Source: Gemmatimonadota bacterium
GTDB lineage: Bacteria > Gemmatimonadota > Gemmatimonadetes > Gemmatimonadales > GWC2-71-9
Direction of reading: 5' to 3'
NCBI GenBank assembly: GCA_016180765.1
Contig: JACPAP010000011.1
Coordinates: 1 to 18,588, forward strand
Length of the DNA: 18,588 bases
The translations under genes and the position numbers were made by a program. The notes under the pieces are model-generated. The model worked only from the letters and a program-made list of their open reading frames with translations, was not told the origin of the DNA and did no database searches. Position 1 is the first letter of the stretch, and each line of letters opens with the position of its first letter. Of this stretch, positions 5,143-12,000 are shown one piece after another.

Positions 5143-7368
5143 TTACCGGCCCCGGAAATCCCGCGCCAGCCGGTCCAGCTCGGCGGTGCCAAGCGTGGCC
5201 ACACCGCTCAGGTCCAGCGCGATGCTCACGCGCTTGCCGGATACCAGCACCCGGTCGAGCTCGCTCCAATAGGCTTTAAGCTCGGGCAACCGTTCGAGCA
5301 ACGCGAAGTAAGCGTCGCTGAAGGGCTCGATCCGCGCGACTCGCAACGAGTCCGCGTGCCAGAGGTCGGTCCACAGCCCGTCTCTCAAGATGAACAGCCG
5401 GCCCGCGACGTGGCACGTGGTCGGGCCGTGCGCCCGCCGCGTGACGTCCATTTCCGCGGCGGCGATGCTCGCCATGCTCTTGGCCTCTCGGTTCGTCCGC
5501 GCTCGCTCGGCGCGCTCCACGGCACCTTGACCCGACGCCTGTGCCGGGGCGGGAACCGCCATCGGCGCCAGCATGCGGTCGCGCAAATCGCGGGGGCGGA
5601 CGGCGACGTCCAGCGGCTCCTGCACCAGGTACGACGTGTACTCGGTCAGGAGGCCGTATCGGAGCGCCGTCTCGCGAATCTCGCGCTCTACCTCAGGGTT
5701 TGCGCCGTTGAGCTTGATGGACTGGGTGAGCGCCCCGATCTTGCGCGCCGCCCAGAGCCGCGGAATGTAGTCGTTGTCGCGCTGGTGCTCCGGGAACGTC
5801 ACGCGCACCTCGAAGCGCTCCGTCCTCCCGGCGCGCCGCCCGGTGAGCACCAGCCGGCCATTCACCGCCCGTTCTGCGGCCCCTGCGGCCCCTCCGGCAT
5901 ATCGGCCAAACAGCACCAGCTCCTCGCCGGCGAACAGGTCCGGCAACCTCTGCGGATACAACTCCGTCAACCGCAGCGGCGCCTCGGCGATCTCCAGGTC
6001 CGTCAGCACCGGGCGGCTGATCTTGGTAACCAGACGCCCAAGGGCCTCCTCGACATCTTCGTTCGGCTGCACATACTGGGTGCTCCCGCGGCCCGCCGCG
6101 CTCAGCCGGTCCAGGAGGTACGTATTGACGTCATACCCCACGCCGAACGCGAACACCCGCGCACTGCCTCGCCCACGCTCGGCCAGCTGCGCCAGGCGCT
6201 CCGGGTTCTGCTCTCCGACGGACGGCAAGCCGTCGGTCAGGAACAGGACCACGTTGAGCCGCTCGGGATCGCCCGAGAGCCGGAAGGCTTCATCCAGCGC
6301 ATCCTGGATGTGGGTGCCGCCGCTCGCGGTCAGGCCGTCCACCCAACGACGGGCATCCGCCACATCGCGGCTCGTGGCCCCGGTCCAGCCGCGCTGGTAC
6401 GTGGTGACGGTGCTGCTGAAGGCGGCCAACCGGAACCGGTCCTGCCCGCGGAGCGAGCCCAGCAACTGATTCAGAGCCCGCTTGGCTTGGTCTATCTTGC
6501 TCCCCGACATCGAGCCGGAGATGTCCAGCACCACCGTCACGTCGCGCGGGACGCTGGCGGCGTCGGTGGCCGCCGGGACCACCGTCAGCATGAAGTATCC
6601 GGCCTCACCGTTGGGGCGGTGGGTCGCGACGGTCATACCGACCAATCCACCGGCCAGCGGGAGGAAAACCGAGAGGTCGCCGGTCAGCTCCGAGGCCGGC
6701 CGCACGACCAGCCGCCCGCGGTCCCGCTCTACCCGCAGCTCGTGCGTCGGCGAGAACGGATCCCGGAACATGGCGCCCGAGTCGGCGACCATCCGAAACG
6801 CCATCGGCACGGTTTCGGGCGTCCGAATCGGCCCCTGTGCTCCCTCCACGTTGCGCGGCACGCCGCCGTAGCGGCCGCCCGCCGCGTAGCGGAACTGGAG
6901 CGCGTCCCCCAGGCGCGGCATCATCTGCGTGTAGCGCAGCGTGATCCGCCGGGTCTCGCCAGGATTGATGGGAAAGACGCGGGCCCGAATCAGCCCATGA
7001 CCTGCCAACTCGATCAGCGCCGGGTCCTTCTTGCGCCGAACGATTTCCTCATAGATGGCGCGCGCACGTTGCGCGTCCATGGTCTCGCCCCGAAGCTCTT
7101 GATCGCCCTGGAACAGCGAGTAGTTGCTGAACACCGCTTCCCCCGGGAGGGGGTACAGGTAATCGCCCTCTCCCAGCCCGCCGCCCTGGTTGCGGAACCA
7201 CTCTTCCACCTCGATCTGGGCGACGCGGCCGACGATGCGCACGTTCACCTCGCCGCGCACCTTCACGATGCCGAACTGCGGCCGGCCGGGAGGCGGCTCG
7301 ATCCAGCCCTGGGCCCGTAAGGGCAGGGTGGGCAACAACATGAGAACCAACAGCTTGAACGACCTCAT
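5143..7368 (-). CDS. Secreted VIT and von Willebrand factor A domain protein
   Basis: 741 residues from ATG 7368, with GAGG five bases upstream and a clear signal peptide (SFKLLVLMLLPTLPLRAQ, cleavage near residue 20). A VIT domain covers about 25-150 (VEEWFRNQGG, YPLPGEAVFSNYSL, ERAR-like AQRARAIYEEIVRRKKDPALIE, VFPINPGETRRITLRY). A VWA domain starts near 277 with an intact MIDAS site DISGSMSG (Asp282, Ser284, Ser286) and later FLTDGLPSVGE. The tail (about 640-741: LFILRDGLWTDLWH, RVARIEPFSDAYFALLERLPEL, DRVLVSGKRVSIAL) is a conserved C-terminal module seen in similar VIT-VWA proteins, function unknown. Such proteins bind other proteins through a divalent metal. As first gene before a sigma/anti-sigma pair it may be the signal-input or effector component; that role is inferred. 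A minisatellite tract encodes residues about 491-499. Confidence 0.88.
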   Translation of the reverse strand: MRSFKLLVLMLLPTLPLRAQGWIEPPPGRPQFGIVKVRGEVNVRIVGRVAQIEVEEWFRNQGGGLGEGDYLYPLPGEAVFSNYSLFQGDQELRGETMDAQRARAIYEEIVRRKKDPALIELAGHGLIRARVFPINPGETRRITLRYTQMMPRLGDALQFRYAAGGRYGGVPRNVEGAQGPIRTPETVPMAFRMVADSGAMFRDPFSPTHELRVERDRGRLVVRPASELTGDLSVFLPLAGGLVGMTVATHRPNGEAGYFMLTVVPAATDAASVPRDVTVVLDISGSMSGSKIDQAKRALNQLLGSLRGQDRFRLAAFSSTVTTYQRGWTGATSRDVADARRWVDGLTASGGTHIQDALDEAFRLSGDPERLNVVLFLTDGLPSVGEQNPERLAQLAERGRGSARVFAFGVGYDVNTYLLDRLSAAGRGSTQYVQPNEDVEEALGRLVTKISRPVLTDLEIAEAPLRLTELYPQRLPDLFAGEELVLFGRYAGGAAGAAERAVNGRLVLTGRRAGRTERFEVRVTFPEHQRDNDYIPRLWAARKIGALTQSIKLNGANPEVEREIRETALRYGLLTEYTSYLVQEPLDVAVRPRDLRDRMLAPMAVPAPAQASGQGAVERAERARTNREAKSMASIAAAEMDVTRRAHGPTTCHVAGRLFILRDGLWTDLWHADSLRVARIEPFSDAYFALLERLPELKAYWSELDRVLVSGKRVSIALDLSGVATLGTAELDRLARDFRGR
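5873..5898. repeat. 9-bp GC-rich minisatellite, site D (in VIT-VWA gene)
   Basis: Nearly perfect CGGCCCCTG / CGGCCCCTC units encode a GAAGAA-type insert in a surface loop after the VWA domain, in frame on the minus strand. It shares a 17-base run with site E on the other strand of an unrelated gene. Confidence 0.5.
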
Positions 7369-7439
7369 GCGGACCTCGCTGTGGGGTGTCTGATCCAGAG
7401 GACGTATGAGGCGTAGAGAATTGCACAGGCGGTGAGGAA

Positions 7440-7491
7440 GTGAGACGTGAGAAGTGAGCAGGTCAATGGCGGCGACCTTCTCACGTCTCAC
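7440..7491. repeat. Perfect 15-bp inverted repeat (hairpin) between kinase and VIT-VWA genes
   Basis: The 15-base arm at 7440-7454 (GTGAGACGTGAGAAG) is perfectly complementary to 7477-7491, with a 22-base loop. Further GTGAG/CTCAC repeats lie around it. It sits 10 bases past the kinase stop and about 70 bases upstream of the VIT-VWA start, so it could end the kinase transcript or act in the leader of the next. No T-run follows on the minus strand, so it is not a textbook intrinsic terminator. The repetitive GTGAG pattern suggests a dispersed repeat; no second copy was seen here. Confidence 0.6.
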
Positions 7492-7501
7492 ACCTTGCTT
7501 C

Positions 7502-10387
7502 TCACCTGTCTGGGACCGGCTTCGACGTCAATCTCTCCAACTCCCGGGCCGCCCGCTCCCGGGTCGCCACGCCGGCGCCGTCGGCGTTGACCAGGAGTTG
7601 TACCAGCTGCGCGTAGGTGTTGCGCGCCAGGGCCGTGTCGCCCAGGGCGAGCGCCGCGTCGGCCCGAACGTGGAGGACCTCGGGCCAGGCGGCCTGATCC
7701 ACGAACCCGGCGATGCGCACGAAGCTCTCGGAGGCGTCCAGGGCCTCCCGGTGGCGGCCACTGGCGGCCGCCAGGCGGGTACGGGTGAGCCGCAGCGGCC
7801 ACAGCGAGGCCGCCAGAGCAAAGGGGACCTGCTCGATGCTGAATCGTTGCGTGGCCCGCCGCCAGGTCGCCAGTGCCCCGGCGGTATCGCCGGCGGCCAG
7901 CCGTTCCCTGGCCTCGAGGTCGTCCACCAGGCTCTGGTGCATCGGCAACGGGTCCGGCTCGGCGTGCAGGTACTGGCGCAGATGCCGCGTCAGGTCGGCG
8001 GCCAGATCCGCGTCGCGTCCGGTGAACCAGCGAGCCGCCAACCACTGATCCACAATCGAATCGTCGCGTGCCACGGCCAGGCGGCGCGCCGCGACGTCCA
8101 CCGAGGCATCGCTCGCCAGGTCCGGAAGGGCGGTGGTGCCGCCCAACACCAACCACCGGTCGAGTTCCGTTCGCGGCACGCCCGCGCGGCCGGCGTCGCC
8201 CAGGAAGGCGCGGGCCGAGGTTTCTCGACCCGAGCCCAACAGCGCGGCCAGGCGCATGCGGAAGGCGCGGGCCTTCTCGTCTCGGCCCACCGCCTGGTTC
8301 CACAAGACGTCCACCGCTCGCTGACCTACCGATCGCTCGGCCGGGCTCCGTCCGAACTCGCTGGCCACGAAGGCGAGGTTCTCGAGAAAGGCGCGCGGGC
8401 GATTGGGGAACGAAGCGATCACTCGGGGCCCGAGCTCCGGGCGGAAGATCAGCGTATCGCCCGCCCGCACCAGCGCCGCCAACACCGAGGTGCTGTCGAT
8501 CTGGAGATAGCGGCGCATGTGCGTGCGGGTCGCGTCGTCGTCGTCCCGCGCGATCGCCAGGGTGATGAGGTGCGCCACGGGCGCGGCGAAGGCCGGATCG
8601 AGCTGGGCTGCCTGGCCAAATGCGGCTTCGGCTTCGGACAGCGGGGTGCCCAGGAGCGGGGCGAAGTGGAACTGCAGCTCACCCAGGGCGAACCAGGCGT
8701 CCACGGCTCCGGGATAGCGCGCGACCAGATCGCGCATCGCCCGATCCGCGAGCTCGAGGTCCCCGCGCCGGACCAGCGTTTCATAGGCGTCCAGCAGCTG
8801 GCGCGAGACTGGATCCAGCCGCTCCCGGAACGCCCCGGCGGCCCGCAGGGCGGAGCGGATCTGCGTCTCCCCGGGATTGAGCTGAACCAGCGCCAGCATT
8901 CGCTTGTAGTGCGCCGGCGCGTAGGCCGAATCCAGGGCGATGACCCGATCGAAGCGCTCCACCGCGCGGTCATAGTCGCCGTGGCGGAAGTCGCGGTCCC
9001 CCTGGAAGTAGGCCGCGATCGCCGGCAGGCCCCGCGGCAAGGACGGCGTGGCCCACCCGCTGCGTTCCCGGGCGATCCGCTCGGCGAAGGCTTTGACCAC
9101 GAGCGCGGAGACCAGCGCATGGAGGCTATCCGCCGGACCCGCCGTGTCGGCGCTCGCCACCGGCTCACGCCGGGTCGCGTCGTGCACCTGGATGCTGAGC
9201 CGCAGGCCCTCCGGCGTGGCGTCGCCTCGCCCCAGTACCGCGAGGTCCGCTCCCAGGGTCGCCGCCAGCGCGAGAGACGAGTCGAGGCTCAGCGTCTCGT
9301 CCCCGCTGCGCCGGGCCAGTTCACGACGCACGAAACCGGCCGACAGCACGCGGTGGTCCGGCAGCAGCTCCAGCTGCCAGGCCAGCGCCTGCGGCAGCAC
9401 CGAGTCGAGATCCAGACCGCGCGCCGTGCCGGTGGTGGCGAAGGGCAGCACCGCCACCACGGGCTCGCCGCTCACGGGCGCGTGGGATCCGCGGAGGGCG
9501 AACCAGCCCACCGCCCCCGCCGCCGCCAGCGCGGCGACGGCGGTCCACGGTTGCAGCGTGCTTCGGCGCTCGGCCTGGCTCAGAAGGTCCAGCCACGCAT
9601 CCACGGTCGGCGGTCGCCGATCCCGCGCGGCGGCGAGCGGCGCGACCAGGGCCTCCGCCACCCGGCGCCCGAGATCGGGGCGTCGCGACCGAAGCGCGAT
9701 GGCCAGCCGCGACGGCTCCAGGGCCACGTCGGGCAGCGCGGTGGTGAGCGCTTCGAACCCCACGGCTGCGAGGGCGTACAGGTCGGCTCGTGCATCCACA
9801 TCGCTCCGACCGGTCGCCTGTTCCGGAGCCATGTACGCCGGCGTCCCCACGGCGACCCCGCTCTGCGTGATCGCGGTGTCTCCCACCAGGTCCGCGCGCG
9901 CCACGCCGAAATCGGTGACCAGCCAGCGCCCGGTGGGTTCCTCCAGCAGAATGTTGGAAGGCTTGATGTCGCGGTGCACCACTCCCCGCGCGTGGGCGAA
10001 GGCCAACGCGCTCCCCACCTGCCGCATCAGATCGCGCAGCGAGGTGTAGTCGAGCGGCCCGCTCCGCGCCAGGTGCTGTTCCAGCGTCTCCCCCTCGATG
10101 AGCGGCATCACCAGGTACGCCACGTCATCCCGCGCGTCGAATTCGAACACCTGGACGATGTGCGGATGCGAGAGGTGCGCGGCCAGCGCCGCTTCCCGCC
10201 GGAAGCGAGCCATGCGGACGGCGCTCGCGGCCACATCCTGCGGCAGGACCTTGATCGCGACCTTCGAGCCCAGGTTCCGGTGGCGTCCGACGAACACCGC
10301 GCCCATACCGCCGGCAGCGAGCAGCCGCTCGACCGCGTAGCGCCCACCGGTGAGTGTTTCGAGTTGCTCGGGTGTCGGCGTGATCAT
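7502..10387 (-). CDS. Transmembrane Ser/Thr protein kinase with periplasmic/extracytoplasmic TPR-like half
   Basis: 961 residues from ATG 10387. The kinase domain (about 15-272) is complete: Gly-rich loop LAAGGMGAVF (the usual first Gly is Ala), Lys46 in VAIKVL, catalytic HRDIKPSN (Asp140), DFG (159-161) and activation-loop APE (187-189). A membrane helix follows at about 281-298. The rest starts with a VLPF-type domain (about 305-420: VVAVLPFATTG, LGADLAVLGRGD), then a long helical TPR-like solenoid to the end (for example YDRAVERFDRVIALDSAYAPAHYKRMLAL). This architecture is common in Gemmatimonadota and Acidobacteriota sensor kinases. The start is chosen at MITPTPEQLE because the frame further upstream is only the palindromic element. 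The ribosome site is weak (GAG). Substrates are unknown. Confidence 0.92.
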   Translation of the reverse strand: MITPTPEQLETLTGGRYAVERLLAAGGMGAVFVGRHRNLGSKVAIKVLPQDVAASAVRMARFRREAALAAHLSHPHIVQVFEFDARDDVAYLVMPLIEGETLEQHLARSGPLDYTSLRDLMRQVGSALAFAHARGVVHRDIKPSNILLEEPTGRWLVTDFGVARADLVGDTAITQSGVAVGTPAYMAPEQATGRSDVDARADLYALAAVGFEALTTALPDVALEPSRLAIALRSRRPDLGRRVAEALVAPLAAARDRRPPTVDAWLDLLSQAERRSTLQPWTAVAALAAAGAVGWFALRGSHAPVSGEPVVAVLPFATTGTARGLDLDSVLPQALAWQLELLPDHRVLSAGFVRRELARRSGDETLSLDSSLALAATLGADLAVLGRGDATPEGLRLSIQVHDATRREPVASADTAGPADSLHALVSALVVKAFAERIARERSGWATPSLPRGLPAIAAYFQGDRDFRHGDYDRAVERFDRVIALDSAYAPAHYKRMLALVQLNPGETQIRSALRAAGAFRERLDPVSRQLLDAYETLVRRGDLELADRAMRDLVARYPGAVDAWFALGELQFHFAPLLGTPLSEAEAAFGQAAQLDPAFAAPVAHLITLAIARDDDDATRTHMRRYLQIDSTSVLAALVRAGDTLIFRPELGPRVIASFPNRPRAFLENLAFVASEFGRSPAERSVGQRAVDVLWNQAVGRDEKARAFRMRLAALLGSGRETSARAFLGDAGRAGVPRTELDRWLVLGGTTALPDLASDASVDVAARRLAVARDDSIVDQWLAARWFTGRDADLAADLTRHLRQYLHAEPDPLPMHQSLVDDLEARERLAAGDTAGALATWRRATQRFSIEQVPFALAASLWPLRLTRTRLAAASGRHREALDASESFVRIAGFVDQAAWPEVLHVRADAALALGDTALARNTYAQLVQLLVNADGAGVATRERAARELERLTSKPVPDR

Positions 10388-10390
10388 CAG

Positions 10391-10469
10391 CTCGTGCCGT
10401 TCCAACTTGTTGCGCCTAGGGTTCGCGAGTAAGCAAGCTAATAGGCGGAACAAGTTGGAACGGCACTAG
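10391..10469. mobile_element. 79-bp palindromic repeat, copy 2 (inverted relative to copy 1)
   Basis: Reverse-complementing this stretch gives 75 of 79 matches to 1449-1527. The arms are 10391-10417 and 10443-10469 (25 of 27 paired) and the 25-base centre is at 10418-10442. The right edge is CTAG; the left edge has drifted to CTCG. The element ends 3 bases before the kinase ATG (on the minus strand), so it forms almost the whole 5' leader next to the start codon and would fold into a hairpin there. It also keeps the kinase frame open, producing a spurious N-terminal extension. Confidence 0.8.
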
Positions 10470-10532
10470 GAATATCCAACATTGAACAGAGGAATGTCGA
10501 ATGATGTAAGGAAGGGTGGAATGTGCCGATAT
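10470..10532. repeat. AT-richer intergenic stretch with GAAT-rich repeat pattern
   Basis: This spacer is clearly poorer in GC than everything around it and carries repeated words (GAATATCC, AACATTGAA, GGAATGTCGAATGATG, GGAATGTG, GATATTC). It resembles the intergenic 'ACATTCGACATTC' type dispersed repeats met in several soil phyla; that link is from memory. It separates the palindrome from the 3' end of the cysteine-rich gene and may contain the kinase promoter. Confidence 0.35.
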
Positions 10533-11285
10533 TCACCGCAGCAGCCGGCACCCCGGATGCCCGACATCGTCCGGTCCCAGATCCGGCCAGTTCGAGCACA
10601 CCATCGGCTTGGCCGGCGTGCCATCCGGTCGAAGCCGGTGGTGGAGCGCGCAGCTGATCCGGTCATCCTCGAGGTACCCGCAGGCGGAGATGACCTCGCA
10701 CTCGATGATGTCGCTGCTCACGCGCTCGGTCTTGCACAGGTACGGCGAGCGCCGCGCCAGGAGCAGAGCCTCCAGGTGGTCCGAGTGCCGCCGGGACGCC
10801 GGGGCCAGGATCTCCAGCGTGAGGTCCCGGCAGCACGCGGCGCCGCGGGTGTTGTCCGCGGTGCGACAGGGCGCGCCCCGGCAGGGGTTTCCTCCGTGGT
10901 GGACTACGGGGAGCGCGCGAGCCCGGAGCGGCCGGCTTGCGAGATCGAGTCGGCGCTGCCGCCCGCGGTACACGATGGCGAGCGCGCCAGCCCCGTTCCG
11001 CAGCGACGGTGGTTGAGGGGGCTGCCGAGTCGGCGGCATCGGGCCCACGAACGCGTGGGCGGCACACCGGACCCTCCCTGCCGCTTCCGCCGCCTCTCCC
11101 GCTCCGGCCGCGCTCTCTGCCCGCAGGTGCTTACACGGCACGTGCACCACGGCGTCCACCAGTACTCGCCGTCCGCGGACGTACGGTTTGCCGAACGAAA
11201 TGCGTTGGCCGTGGCCCAGGAGCCAGGTGGCCAGGGCGTCACGGGTCGGCGCGTCGTCGTCGAGGTCCGCGATGCGCAGCGTCAC
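10533..11285 (-). CDS. Cysteine-rich protein with Rieske-like CxH/CxxH pair and YkgJ-like cysteine cluster
   Basis: 250 residues if read from GTG 11285. The frame is open up to an ATG at about 11460 and a further start at 11495, so the N-terminus is uncertain. Residues 51-77 hold VPCKH and RCAAHAF, that is Cys51-x-His53 and Cys74-x2-His77, the spacing style of Rieske [2Fe-2S] ligands, although the usual loop glycines are missing. Residues 133-246 carry a second cluster: NPCRGAPCRTADN, GAACCRDLTLEI, YLCK, ISACGYL, ISCALHHRLRPDG, MVCSNWP, PGC. That matches the CC...CxxL...C...RPxxC pattern of the YkgJ (UPF0153) putative zinc/iron-chelating family. Between them is an Ala/Pro-rich linker. There is no signal peptide from this start. 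Function is unknown; a metal-binding or Fe-S role is likely. Divergent from the cupredoxin gene. Confidence 0.65.
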   Translation of the reverse strand: MTLRIADLDDDAPTRDALATWLLGHGQRISFGKPYVRGRRVLVDAVVHVPCKHLRAESAAGAGEAAEAAGRVRCAAHAFVGPMPPTRQPPQPPSLRNGAGALAIVYRGRQRRLDLASRPLRARALPVVHHGGNPCRGAPCRTADNTRGAACCRDLTLEILAPASRRHSDHLEALLLARRSPYLCKTERVSSDIIECEVISACGYLEDDRISCALHHRLRPDGTPAKPMVCSNWPDLGPDDVGHPGCRLLR

Positions 11286-11502
11286 CCGGAGTTCCCGGCA
11301 GTGGCGGCCCAGGCTCCGGCAGGCGGGCGCGCGCGAAGCCCCCCGCGCAGGTCGGGCTCGCTCAGGGGTCGGGGTCCCGGTGCGCACGTGCGAGTCGAAG
11401 TGGTTGAGCTGCGGAGCAGAAGTTAACGGTTTACATTGGTGCACGCATTCACCGACCATGCAGGCACGGCGCACCGTGTCAGTTGCCCGTGCCAAGACCC
11501 AG

Positions 11503-11509
11503 AGGAGGT
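11503..11509 (+). promoter_or_regulatory. Strong Shine-Dalgarno sequence of the cupredoxin gene
   Basis: AGGAGGT lies 9 bases before ATG 11519. It is the only near-perfect ribosome-binding site in the window and fixes the cupredoxin start. The rest of the 11286-11518 spacer between the divergent genes shows no convincing -35/-10 pair, though a TTTACA occurs at about 11430. Confidence 0.8.
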
Positions 11510-11518
11510 TGAGGCAAT

Positions 11519-11989
11519 ATGCGATATCTGATCGCGGCGCTGGGGATCACGGCGCTCGCGTGTGGCGGGGGCGAGCAGGCGGGTCAACCGGCCCAGCAAG
11601 CCGCGCCGCCGGCCGGCCAGCCACCGGCGGCCGCGGTTCCGGCCGCGACCGGCACGGTTCACGAAGTCAACATGGAGCTCCGGGACGGCAAGTACATCTA
11701 CGATCGGGTCCAGCTCACCATTAAGATCGGCGACACGGTGCGGTGGATCAACGTGAGCGGAGGACCGCACAACGTGGCGTTCTACCAGGACAAGATCCCG
11801 GCCGGTGCGGCGGACGTCCTCAACCGGGCCATGCTCAACCGGTTGGGTCCTTTGAACGGGCCGCTGCTGACCGACTCGCTCGCCGTTTATCAGATCTCCT
11901 TTGCCGGCGCTCCTGCCGGAACGTACGACTACTACTGTCTCCCGCACGAAGCGTTGGGTATGAAGGCGTCGCTCACCGTCCGGCCGTAG
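11519..11989 (+). CDS. Plastocyanin-like blue copper lipoprotein (cupredoxin)
   Basis: 156 residues. The N-terminus MRYLIAALGITALAC ends in a lipobox-like Cys15 (slightly atypical, ALAC), followed by a Gly/Ala/Pro/Gln spacer to about residue 45, as in membrane-anchored cupredoxins. The fold spans residues 46-156. Type 1 copper ligands are visible as His84 in GGPHNVAF and the C-terminal loop YYCLPHEALGM with Cys140, His143 and Met148 (C-x2-H-x4-M). An insertion of about 25 residues (IPAGAADVLNRAMLNRLGPL) lies between the first histidine and the last strands. It probably transfers electrons on the outer face of the cytoplasmic membrane and could link to alternative complex III and an oxidase. 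It has its own strong ribosome site. The closing strand (SLTVRP) is complete. Confidence 0.92.
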   Translation: MRYLIAALGITALACGGGEQAGQPAQQAAPPAGQPPAAAVPAATGTVHEVNMELRDGKYIYDRVQLTIKIGDTVRWINVSGGPHNVAFYQDKIPAGAADVLNRAMLNRLGPLNGPLLTDSLAVYQISFAGAPAGTYDYYCLPHEALGMKASLTVRP

Positions 11990-12000
11990 CAGCCGCGCCG

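Noticed and set aside
4603..7320. 905-codon plus-strand open frame opposite the VIT-VWA gene
   Set aside because: It is Arg/Pro/His/Gln-rich with no domain and lies antisense to a gene with clear motifs in GC-rich DNA, where such long shadow frames are expected.
7454..10432. 992-codon plus-strand open frame opposite the kinase gene
   Set aside because: No recognisable domain; composition is that of an antisense shadow of a GC-rich gene whose kinase motifs are all intact.
10388..10453. N-terminal extension of the kinase starting at a TTG in the palindrome
   Set aside because: The extra 22 residues are only a translation of the repeat element, and the family-like sequence starts at MITPTPEQLE.
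11743..12000. Upstream extension of the SARP-AAA frame from ATG 11743
   Set aside because: This part is the cupredoxin gene read in another frame; it shows no SARP-like sequence.
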